Assembly (NCBI GenBank): GCA_036406615.1
Contig: DASXAQ010000049.1
Coordinates: 1 to 31,458, forward strand
DNA length: 31,458 bases
From: DASXAQ01 sp036406615
GTDB taxonomy: Bacteria > Actinomycetota > UBA4738
Direction: 5' to 3'
The notes under the pieces: generated by a model
Told to the model about the DNA's origin: nothing
The model's input: the letters and a program-made list of their open reading frames with translations, nothing else
Databases searched by the model: none
In this document: positions 6,669 to 13,380 of the stretch, piece by piece
Numbering within the stretch: position 1 is the first letter of the stretch
Layout of the letters: each line of letters starts with the position of its first letter
Position numbers and translations under genes: made by a program

Positions 6669-7270
6669 GCGATCCGCACGCCTGCCGCCCGCATCGCGTC
6701 CAGCGCACGATCGCCGTCGGCGGGATCGACGTTCACGGCTCGGACGGCGTCGCCGACGACCGTCGCAGCGAGCCCGAGGCGAACGGCGTCCAGCGCCGTC
6801 TCCTTCACGCAGTAGTCCGTCGCCAGGCCGACGATCACGACGCCCGTGACTCCGGCCTCCCGCAACATTCCCTCGAGCTCGGTCCCGGCGGCCGCGCCGG
6901 TGGTCGGATCGCGGACGCTGAACCCCGAGTAGCCGTCCTCGCCGCCGGCTCCCTTGCGCACGACGGGCCCCTGCACGTCCAGCCTCGGCGCGAACGCCGC
7001 TCCGTTCGAGCCGGCCACGCAGTGCACGGGCCACGTCCCCCCGTCCTTGGCGAAGTGCGGCGTCGATGGCGGATGCCAGTCCTGCGTGTAGATGACCCGC
7101 GCCCCCGCCCTGAGTGCTCGGCCGATCTCGCGGTTGGCCGCGTCGACCACGTCGGGCCCGCCGTGGACGAACAGGCTGCCGGCCGGATCGGCGAAGTCGT
7201 TCTGCACGTCGACGACGAGCAGCGCGGTCGACGCGTCGTATCGGACCTCGCCGGCATCGCTCGTGGCCAC
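6665..7270 (-). CDS. pncA: Nicotinamidase (PncA-type isochorismatase fold)
   Basis: This 201-residue amidohydrolase converts nicotinamide to nicotinate for NAD salvage. The catalytic triad is D21 (VVDVQNDF), K106 (VRKGAGGEDGYSGFS) and C154 (VGLATDYCVKETALDA). The metal ligands are D64, H66, H72 and H83 (QDWHPPSTPHF, WPVHC). This full set separates PncA from generic isochorismatase-like hydrolases. The GTG at 7270 was chosen because it lies 7 nt after a GAGAAT -10 and matches family length; upstream in-frame starts would run into the divergent bcp gene. It is convergent with the MerR-DUF1835 gene, sharing a CTAG as both stops. Confidence 0.92.
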   Translation of the reverse strand: MATSDAGEVRYDASTALLVVDVQNDFADPAGSLFVHGGPDVVDAANREIGRALRAGARVIYTQDWHPPSTPHFAKDGGTWPVHCVAGSNGAAFAPRLDVQGPVVRKGAGGEDGYSGFSVRDPTTGAAAGTELEGMLREAGVTGVVIVGLATDYCVKETALDAVRLGLAATVVGDAVRAVNVDPADGDRALDAMRAAGVRIA

Positions 7271-7276
7271 GAGCGG

Positions 7277-7283
7277 TATTCTC
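7277..7283. promoter_or_regulatory. Overlapping divergent -10 elements of pncA and bcp
   Basis: TATTCT (plus, 7277-7282) is 7 nt from the bcp ATG. GAGAAT (minus, 7283-7278) is 7 nt from the pncA GTG. The two hexamers occupy the same 7 bp, so only one direction can be opened at a time, and both messages should be leaderless. No -35 boxes were recognised. Confidence 0.5.
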
Positions 7284-7289
7284 GGCGAA

Positions 7290-7769
7290 ATGAGCGAGCT
7301 GCAACCCGGAGACTCCGCGCCCGCATTCGACCTCAAGGACCAGGAGGGCCGCGACGTCTCGCTGGAGGACTTCCGCGGCAGAAAGGTCCTCGTCTACTTC
7401 TATCCGAAGGCCGACACGCCGGGGTGCACCGCGCAGGCGTGCGCCGTGCGCGATGCGAAGGAGGATCTGTCGGGGCTCGGCGTCGAGGTCGTCGGGATCA
7501 GCCCCGACCGCCCCGACGCGCAGGAGGCGTTCGACCTCAAGTACGGGCTCTCGTTCCCGCTGCTGTCGGACCCCGACCACGCGGTCGCCGACGCGTACGG
7601 GACGTGGGGCGAACGCACGTTCGCCGGCAAGACCTTCATGGGGCTCATCCGCTCGTCGTTCCTGGTCGACGAGGACGGCCGCATCCAGGAAGCCTGGTAC
7701 GCGGTGAAGCCGAAGGAGACCGTCCCCAGGGCGCTGGAGGCGCTCGGCGTCCCGCCGGCCTCAGGCTGA
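7290..7769 (+). CDS. bcp: Bcp/PrxQ thiol peroxidase
   Basis: This 159-residue peroxiredoxin of the Bcp/PrxQ class reduces hydrogen peroxide and organic peroxides using thioredoxin. The peroxidatic C46 lies in PKADTPGCT, with the resolving C51 five residues on (C-x4-C), the signature of this subclass. The GISPD motif and a WGE...K...G...R.SFLVD C-terminal half follow, and the length is standard. The ATG at 7290 is preferred because TATTCT lies exactly 7 nt before it; an in-frame start at 7092 would overlap pncA. No Shine-Dalgarno is present, in keeping with a leaderless message. Confidence 0.93.
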   Translation: MSELQPGDSAPAFDLKDQEGRDVSLEDFRGRKVLVYFYPKADTPGCTAQACAVRDAKEDLSGLGVEVVGISPDRPDAQEAFDLKYGLSFPLLSDPDHAVADAYGTWGERTFAGKTFMGLIRSSFLVDEDGRIQEAWYAVKPKETVPRALEALGVPPASG

Positions 7770-7802
7770 CCCTTCCTCGGCCTGGCTGCTCGTCGGCGCC
7801 GC

Positions 7803-8723
7803 TCAACGACCTCGCGAGAAGGCGGAGATGCGTCGCGCGAGCTCGCCCGGCCGCTGCAGGGGCACGTCGTGGATGCTCTGGATCCATTCGAACCGAACCA
7901 GCGGATTCACGCTTCGAACGCGCTCCTCGGCGGCCTGTTTCGACGCGACGAACTCGGCGTCGTCGTCGCCCACCTCTTTCGGCCGCGCCGCGACGATGAG
8001 GGCCGGCACCCGAAGCCCCGCGAGCAGCTCGAACGTCGGCTGGCCCCACAGCGCCCGCAGGATCTTCATGTGGTTCGCGCGAGACAGACGCGGCCGCACG
8101 CGGCCGTCGTTGACGTCGAACAGCGACCGCAGGGTGCGCTCCGCGTCCACGTTCCAGACCTCCCGGAGCGGCCCGGTCCGGGCATACTCGAGCAGGCGCT
8201 CGAGCTCCATGCCGTTGATGCGCGGCGGGGCGAGCTGGCGGCGCGCGGTCGGCCAGTCCATGCGGTCGGACATCTGCATGAACCCGCCGTCGACCAGCAC
8301 CAGCCGCGACACCTCGTCGGCGCGTTCGACGCCGAGCTGCAGCGCGACGTTCGCGCCCCACGAGTGCCCGACGACCAGCGGCCGCTCCAGCCGGAGCGAC
8401 GCGATGACGCGCGACGCGTCGGCGCACATGTCGTCGAAGCCGTAGCCGCCGTCGGGCTTCGCGCTCCGCCCGTGCCCGCGTTGGTCGTACGCGACCACGT
8501 GGAAGCGCGGCCACAGGCGCCGAGCTACGCCCTCCCAGATGACACTGCTCGATGCCAGGCCGTGCAGCAGCAGGACCGCGGGACCGTCGGACGTCCACTC
8601 CCGCACGAACAGACGAACGCCGCCGCGCGAGACCCGCCGGACCCGCACGGCCTCGTCGGCCGACTCCGGATCGGCCGCGCGGCCTGCCTCCCGGGAACGC
8701 TTCACCGGCGAACGGGTTGGCAC
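7803..8723 (-). CDS. Alpha/beta hydrolase
   Basis: This 306-residue alpha/beta-hydrolase-fold protein has an oxyanion segment LLLHGLASSS, the YDQRGHGRS strand-turn, the nucleophile elbow GHSWG and a C-terminal catalytic His in SIHDVPLQRP. The acid is probably in the segment after LIVAARPKEVGDD. An insertion of about 70 residues after the nucleophile forms a cap. The fold covers esterases, epoxide hydrolases, haloperoxidases and others, so the substrate is unknown. The first 30 residues are basic and unlikely to be structured. The GTG at 8723 follows TACGCT by exactly 7 nt, suggesting a leaderless transcript. Confidence 0.85.
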   Translation of the reverse strand: MPTRSPVKRSREAGRAADPESADEAVRVRRVSRGGVRLFVREWTSDGPAVLLLHGLASSSVIWEGVARRLWPRFHVVAYDQRGHGRSAKPDGGYGFDDMCADASRVIASLRLERPLVVGHSWGANVALQLGVERADEVSRLVLVDGGFMQMSDRMDWPTARRQLAPPRINGMELERLLEYARTGPLREVWNVDAERTLRSLFDVNDGRVRPRLSRANHMKILRALWGQPTFELLAGLRVPALIVAARPKEVGDDDAEFVASKQAAEERVRSVNPLVRFEWIQSIHDVPLQRPGELARRISAFSRGR

Positions 8724-8730
8724 GATGGGC

Positions 8731-8736
8731 AGCGTA
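8731..8736 (-). promoter_or_regulatory. -10 element of the alpha/beta hydrolase gene
   Basis: TACGCT on the minus strand ends 7 nt before the GTG at 8723, the spacing seen for other probable leaderless genes in the window. No -35 was recognised. Confidence 0.45.
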
Positions 8737-8784
8737 TCGAATGCCGCCGGAAAGGCGATCCGGATTCGGGGTCCGTCCAGACCC

Positions 8785-8835
8785 TTGACAAACCGGGCCG
8801 CCGGGTTCAGAGTCTGATTCCACTAGGAAACTAGT
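8785..8835 (+). promoter_or_regulatory. Promoter and dyad operator of the gntR-ABC operon
   Basis: TTGACA (8785-8790) and CAGAGT (8808-8813) are separated by 17 bp. CAGAGT keeps the critical second A and last T. Just downstream, around the expected start site, is the perfect dyad ACTAG-GAAA-CTAGT (8822-8835), a natural place for autorepression by the GntR/YtrA product. The leader then runs to the Shine-Dalgarno GAAGGAG (8864-8870), 7 nt before the GTG at 8878. Confidence 0.6.
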
Positions 8836-8877
8836 CAAATAGCAACAGACGGCCCAACGACACGAAGGAGCCCTGCG

Positions 8878-9270
8878 GTGATCGAATTCCACCTCGACAC
8901 GCGATCGGGCGTCGCTCCCTATCTGCAGCTGGTCCACCAGGTCCGCCAGGCGCTCCGGCTCGGCGTGCTCGGCGTCGGCGATCAGCTCCCGACCGTGAAG
9001 GAGGTGGTCGGCCGGATCGCGATCAACCCGAACACCGTCCTCAAGGCCTACCGCGAGCTGGAACACGAAGGCCTGGTATCGGCCAAACCAGGGATCGGCA
9101 CGTTCGTGACCGGGACGCTCGGCGGCGACTCGCTCGCGTCCCACGGTCCGCTGCGACGCGACCTCCGGCGTTGGTTCGCGAAGGCGCGCGCGGCCGGCCT
9201 GGACGAGGAGAGCATCGAGGCGCTGTTCAGGGACACCTTTCGGTCCGCCGATCGCGAGGGCGTAGCGTGA
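8878..9270 (+). CDS. GntR-family regulator, YtrA subfamily
   Basis: This 130-residue repressor-type protein starts at a GTG with GAAGGAG 7 nt upstream. Residues 10-75 form a GntR winged HTH (PYLQLVHQVRQALRLG, QLPTVKEVVGRIAINPNTVL, YRELEHEGLVSAKPGIGTFV). Only a short helical dimerisation tail follows, which is the YtrA layout and not the large ligand-binding domain of other GntR classes. YtrA regulators typically repress ABC exporters encoded directly downstream, exactly the arrangement here (GTGA overlap with the ATPase gene). The inducer is unknown; cell-envelope-active compounds are typical for the family. Confidence 0.9.
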   Translation: MIEFHLDTRSGVAPYLQLVHQVRQALRLGVLGVGDQLPTVKEVVGRIAINPNTVLKAYRELEHEGLVSAKPGIGTFVTGTLGGDSLASHGPLRRDLRRWFAKARAAGLDEESIEALFRDTFRSADREGVA

Positions 9271-10163
9271 GCGACGTTCTGCGGACGGCCGGGCTCGGCA
9301 AGCGGTACGGCCGGCGGTGGGCGCTGGCCGACTGCGACCTGAGGATCCCTGCGGGGCACGTGACCGGGCTCGTCGGACCCAATGGGGCCGGCAAGACGAC
9401 GCTGCTGCACCTCGCGGTCGGCCTGCTCGCGCCTACGACCGGGACGATCGAGGTCCTCGGACGCACTCCCGCCGCCGATCCCAGCCAACTCGGCCGGGTC
9501 GGGTTCGTCGCCCAGGACACGCCGACGTACGCAGGACTTTCGGTCGCCGAGCATCTGGACCTGGGTGGCTGGCTCAATCCCACGTGGGACCGCGAGCTGG
9601 CCGAGCGCCGTGTGAGACAGCTCGGGCTGGATCCGAAGCAGAAGGCCGGCAAGCTGTCCGGAGGGCAGCGGGCGCAGCTGGCCCTCACGGTGGCCATCGC
9701 GAAGCGCCCCGAACTGCTGATCCTGGACGAGCCCGTCGCCAGCCTGGATCCTCTCGCGCGACGCGAATTCCTGAAGGTCCTCATGGAGGCGGTGGCGGAA
9801 CACGGCGTGAGCGCCGTGCTCTCCTCGCATCTGGTGACCGACCTCGAGCGCGTGTGTGACCACCTCGTCCTGCTGGTGGGCTCGCGGGTGCTCGTGACCG
9901 GCGAGATCGAGCCCCTGCTGGCCTCACATCACCGCCTCACCGGTCCACGGCGCGACCCGGCGCGCCTGCCATCGAACCAGGAGGTCATCGAGGAGAGCCA
10001 CACCGACCGGCAGACGACGCTGCTCGTGCGCACGGACGAGCCGATCCTGGACCCGGCATGGACGGTCGAGCCGGTGGGCCTCGAGGACCTGGTGCTCGCC
10101 TACATGGGCCGGGACTCGGCCGTCGATTCGAGTCGTGCGACGCTGGCGGAGGTGGCGCGGTGA
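9267..10163 (+). CDS. ABC transporter ATP-binding protein
   Basis: This 298-residue ATPase drives the adjacent permease. Walker A is GPNGAGKTT, the Q-loop is in GFVAQDTP, the signature is LSGGQRAQLAL, Walker B is LLILDEPVASLDP, and the switch His is in LSSHLVTDLERVC. The last 80 residues form the small variable domain of drug- or peptide-type exporters. The GTG overlaps the gntR stop (GTGA), and its own stop overlaps the permease start the same way, so the three proteins are translated in step. Export of an antimicrobial compound or envelope-stress response is likely, but the substrate is not visible. Confidence 0.93.
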   Translation: MSDVLRTAGLGKRYGRRWALADCDLRIPAGHVTGLVGPNGAGKTTLLHLAVGLLAPTTGTIEVLGRTPAADPSQLGRVGFVAQDTPTYAGLSVAEHLDLGGWLNPTWDRELAERRVRQLGLDPKQKAGKLSGGQRAQLALTVAIAKRPELLILDEPVASLDPLARREFLKVLMEAVAEHGVSAVLSSHLVTDLERVCDHLVLLVGSRVLVTGEIEPLLASHHRLTGPRRDPARLPSNQEVIEESHTDRQTTLLVRTDEPILDPAWTVEPVGLEDLVLAYMGRDSAVDSSRATLAEVAR

Positions 10164-11194
10164 TCCAGCTGTCCTGGCGACAGTTCCGCACCCAGGCGGC
10201 GGTTGCTGCGGCCGGGCTCGCGGTCGTCGCGATCGCGGTGCTGATCACAGGCCCCCGGGTCTTCCACCTGTACGACACCACCGTGGCGCCGTGTCAGGGC
10301 CGGAGCGACTGTGGGACGGCCGAGGAGCTGTTCGTTCGGCATTACGGGTTCCTGCAGGCTGCGCTGACGCAGCTCGTCGAGTTCGCGCCCGCGCTGATCG
10401 GGATCTTCTGGGGAGCGCCGCTGGTCGCTCGCGAACTGGAGTCGGGCACCTTCCGGCTCGCCTGGACCCAGAGCGTGACGCGAGCGCGATGGCTCGGCGT
10501 CAAGCTCGCCGTGGTCGGCGTCGCGAGCGCGGTGACCGCGGGACTGCTCTCCCTGATGGTGACGTGGTGGACGACTCCGTTCAGCCGGGTGGAGGCGAAC
10601 AGATTTGACCCGACCCTGTTCACCCAACACGGGATCGTGCCGCTCGCGTACGCGGTCTTCGCGTTCGCGCTCGGCGTGACGATGGGTCTGCTCGTCCGCC
10701 GGACCCTTCCGGCGATGGCCGCGACGCTGGCTCTGTTCATCGGCGTCTTGCTGTGCATCGTGTTCTGGGTTCGTCCGCACTACCTCCCGCCGGCCCACAC
10801 CACGATGCCCGTGCGAGCAGCCGGCGATCTGGGCTTTCAGCCGGTCGAATCCGGCCGCGCGTTTCGGTTCATCATCGGGAGCCCGAACATCCCGAACGCG
10901 TGGGTGTCCTCGACCAGGGTCGTCGACGCGGCCGGTCATCCGGTCTCCAACCAGTTCCTCGGCACCGCCTGCCCGAACCTCGTGCCGCCCGGATCGGTGG
11001 CCGGACGGTTCCCCGCCCCGACGGGCCCATTCCAGGACTGCATCGCGAAGATCTCCGGCACCTATCACCTCGTGGTGACCTACCAACCCGCCGGGCGCTA
11101 CTGGATCTTCCAGTCGATCGAGTCGGGACTCTTCCTGGCCCTGGCCTCAGGGCTGTGCGGCTTCTGCTTCTGGCGGATCCGCCGGGTCGCCTGA
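10160..11194 (+). CDS. ABC-2 type transporter permease
   Basis: This 344-residue integral membrane protein starts at a GTG that overlaps the ATPase stop, with a purine-rich GGAGGTGG just upstream. Hydrophobic segments lie at about 13-33, 78-98, 118-140, 158-180, 187-207 and near the C-terminus (about 312-335), giving six helices. A large extracytoplasmic loop between the fifth and sixth helices contains two cysteines. This is the topology of ABC-2 permeases paired with YtrA-type operons. Sequence alone does not give the substrate or direction; export is expected because no binding protein is encoded beside it. Confidence 0.85.
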   Translation: MIQLSWRQFRTQAAVAAAGLAVVAIAVLITGPRVFHLYDTTVAPCQGRSDCGTAEELFVRHYGFLQAALTQLVEFAPALIGIFWGAPLVARELESGTFRLAWTQSVTRARWLGVKLAVVGVASAVTAGLLSLMVTWWTTPFSRVEANRFDPTLFTQHGIVPLAYAVFAFALGVTMGLLVRRTLPAMAATLALFIGVLLCIVFWVRPHYLPPAHTTMPVRAAGDLGFQPVESGRAFRFIIGSPNIPNAWVSSTRVVDAAGHPVSNQFLGTACPNLVPPGSVAGRFPAPTGPFQDCIAKISGTYHLVVTYQPAGRYWIFQSIESGLFLALASGLCGFCFWRIRRVA

Positions 11195-11269
11195 CCAATC
11201 CGAGGAACCTGCCGCACCCGCCCGGCCCGCCACCGTGGGCGCGCGTTCGCAGAGCGCCCTCCTCATAGG

Positions 11270-11275
11270 TAGGGT
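11270..11275 (+). promoter_or_regulatory. Candidate -10 for the five-gene envelope operon
   Basis: TAGGGT lies 39 nt before the GTG at 11315 in the 120-bp gap after the ABC operon. A G-rich AAGGGG touches the start codon, too close for an ideal Shine-Dalgarno. No -35 was recognised, and no terminator was seen after the permease gene, so read-through is possible. Confidence 0.3.
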
Positions 11276-11314
11276 GAAACCCGACTGCCGCGCTCCGTCC
11301 GACAACTAAGGGGG

Positions 11315-12451
11315 GTGAAGGACCTGGAGTCGGCCGCGACCGATGCCGGGGCCGCGCGTCCCCGGCGCAAGCCCTGGGTCAAGCTCGTGCAAACGGCCGT
11401 GTCGATCGCGGTGGCCGTGCTGATCTTCGCGCTGATCATCCCGAAGATCGCCGACTACCGCGTCGTGTGGCAGACCATGAAGGACCTCACGCCGCTCGAG
11501 CTCGGCGGCCTGGTGCTGGCGACGGTGTTCAATCTGTTCACGTACTACTGGCAGATGATGGCCGCGATGCCCGGGCTCAGCACGGCCAAGGCAGCGGTGA
11601 ACAACCAGACGGGCACGACGATCTCGAACATCGTTCCCGCCGGCGGCGTGATCGCGCTCGGCGTCGTCGTGGAGATGTTCCGCTCGTGGGGGTTCTCGCC
11701 GACCGCGATCGGCCTGGAGATCTCCCTGACCGGGATCTGGAACAGCTTCCTGAAGCTCGGGCTTCCCGTCATCGCCCTGGCCGCGGTCGCCGCGACGGGA
11801 CACGCCGATCCGGCCCTGCTGGCGCCGGCGATTATCGGACTGGTGATCCTGGCCGGGTGCATCCTGCTCTTCGCGTTGGCACTGTGGCGCAAGCACTTCG
11901 CGCGATCCATCGGCAACGGACTCGGCCGCGGCGTCTCCGCAGTGCGCAAGCTGTTCCGCAAGCCGCCGCTGACCGACTGGGGAGAACGTGCGGTCCGATT
12001 TCGGCACGACGCGATCGACCTGGTATCTCGTCGCTGGGTGCCCTTGACGCTCACGACGGTCCTCAGCCACTTCGCGTTGTACTTCATCCTGTTGCTCGCG
12101 CTGCGCGACGTCGGGGTCTCCAACGCCGAGGCAAGCTGGGCGGAGGTACTCGCCGTGTTCTCGTTCGGCAGGCTGGTCACGGCGATACCGCTCACGCCCG
12201 GGGGCGTCGGCCTGGTCGAGGTCGCGTACATCCTGGGCCTGACGGCGGTCGCCAAGGGCCACGCGGACGTTCCCTACCCGGAGTTGAAAGCACAGATCAC
12301 GGCCGCCGTCCTGGTGTTTCGAACCCTCACGTACGGGATCCAGATCCCGATCGGCGGGTTCACGTACATCATCTGGAGAACGAAGAAGAGCTGGCTGCGC
12401 CCGCAGCGCGCTGAGGCCGCGACACCGGCGGGGGCCGCCTCCGCCGGATGA
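11315..12451 (+). CDS. Flippase-like membrane protein (LPG synthase TM / UPF0104 family)
   Basis: This 378-residue polytopic protein has about eight helices, starting at 22-45 and 62-85. Family marks are the N-terminal basic segment before helix 1, the NNQTGTTISNIVPAGG loop, and the C-terminal FSFGRLVTAIPLTPGGVGLVE motif. That last motif characterises the membrane domain shared by MprF flippases and UPF0104/YbhN proteins. Members are thought to handle polar lipids or lipid-linked precursors across the membrane. It is the first gene of a five-gene overlapping operon, and its stop overlaps the next ATG (ATGA). The lipid substrate is unknown. Confidence 0.85.
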   Translation: MKDLESAATDAGAARPRRKPWVKLVQTAVSIAVAVLIFALIIPKIADYRVVWQTMKDLTPLELGGLVLATVFNLFTYYWQMMAAMPGLSTAKAAVNNQTGTTISNIVPAGGVIALGVVVEMFRSWGFSPTAIGLEISLTGIWNSFLKLGLPVIALAAVAATGHADPALLAPAIIGLVILAGCILLFALALWRKHFARSIGNGLGRGVSAVRKLFRKPPLTDWGERAVRFRHDAIDLVSRRWVPLTLTTVLSHFALYFILLLALRDVGVSNAEASWAEVLAVFSFGRLVTAIPLTPGGVGLVEVAYILGLTAVAKGHADVPYPELKAQITAAVLVFRTLTYGIQIPIGGFTYIIWRTKKSWLRPQRAEAATPAGAASAG

Positions 12452-13380
12452 AGCTCGCTCGCGCGCTCGTCCCCTCTCTGCTGCTGCTATCCGCTTGCAG
12501 CCCCGCGGCGACGAGCGCGGGCGCGAACCTGCTCCCCAGGTCCGGCCATGCCGTGGCCGGACCCGTCATCCGGGTGGCCTCGTTCGACTTTCCCGAGAGC
12601 ATCCTGCTCGCGCAGATCTACGGACGCGCGCTCGCCGCCGCCGGCTACCCGGTCCGGCTGGAGCTGAACGTCGGCGAACGGGAGATCGTGGAGCCGGCGC
12701 TTCAGCAGGGCCTGGTGGACCTGGTCCCCGAGTACCTGGGCTCGGCGCTCGCGTTCGTCGGGCTCGGCAAGGAGATGGCCGGCGCGGACCCGGCGACGGC
12801 GGGGCAGGAGCTCACCGCACTGTTCGCCGCCCGTGGGATCGAGGTGATGACGCCGGCGCCGGCGCAGGACCAGAACGTCGTCGCGGTCACCGCGGCAACC
12901 GCCCAAGCGGACGACCTGCGAACGGTGAGCGACCTGGCTCCGTTCGCCTCACGCATGACGTTCGGCGGCCCGCCCGAGTGTCCACAACGGCCGTTCTGCC
13001 TCCCCGGACTACGCCGCGTCTACGGGCTGAACTTCGAGTCGTTCGTCCCGCTCGACGCGGGCGGGCCGTACACGGTGCAGGCCCTCGAGCGCGGCGACGT
13101 GCAGGCCGCGCTGCTGTTCTCGACCGACGGGGCCATCCAGACGATGGGCTTCACGGTGTTGCGGGACGACCGGGGCCTGCAGCGCGCTGAGAACGTCACG
13201 CCGGTCGTTCGCAGGGCGATCGTGAACGCGTACGGGCTTCGTCTTGAGCAGACGCTCGACAACGTCTCCGCGATGCTCACGACCGACGCGTTGACGGCGC
13301 TGAACGTGAAGCTCGCGGCGGGCGGATCCGCGGCCACCGTTGCCGCCGACTGGCTGGAGGAGCACGGCGTTGGGCGTTGA
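12448..13380 (+). CDS. Glycine-betaine-type (OpuAC) substrate-binding lipoprotein
   Basis: This 310-residue lipoprotein has a signal peptide and lipobox LLSAC with lipidated C17. The mature part follows the OpuAC/ProX/OsmF pattern: IRVASFDFPESILLAQIYG, the hinge region LVDLVPEYLGSAL, GLNFESFVPLDAGGPYTVQALERGDVQAALLFSTD, and NAYGLRLEQTLDNVSAMLT. These proteins bind quaternary ammonium compounds in an aromatic cage. No cognate ATPase or permease is present; it is embedded between a flippase-like protein and a PAP2-kinase fusion. Either it serves a transporter encoded elsewhere, or it binds a quaternary-amine head group for this operon. Confidence 0.85.
   Translation: MKLARALVPSLLLLSACSPAATSAGANLLPRSGHAVAGPVIRVASFDFPESILLAQIYGRALAAAGYPVRLELNVGEREIVEPALQQGLVDLVPEYLGSALAFVGLGKEMAGADPATAGQELTALFAARGIEVMTPAPAQDQNVVAVTAATAQADDLRTVSDLAPFASRMTFGGPPECPQRPFCLPGLRRVYGLNFESFVPLDAGGPYTVQALERGDVQAALLFSTDGAIQTMGFTVLRDDRGLQRAENVTPVVRRAIVNAYGLRLEQTLDNVSAMLTTDALTALNVKLAAGGSAATVAADWLEEHGVGR

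Noticed and set aside
5112..7580. 822-codon frame antisense to MerR-DUF1835 and bcp
   Set aside because: A long open frame is expected by chance opposite GC-rich genes; it has no domain and low-complexity composition.
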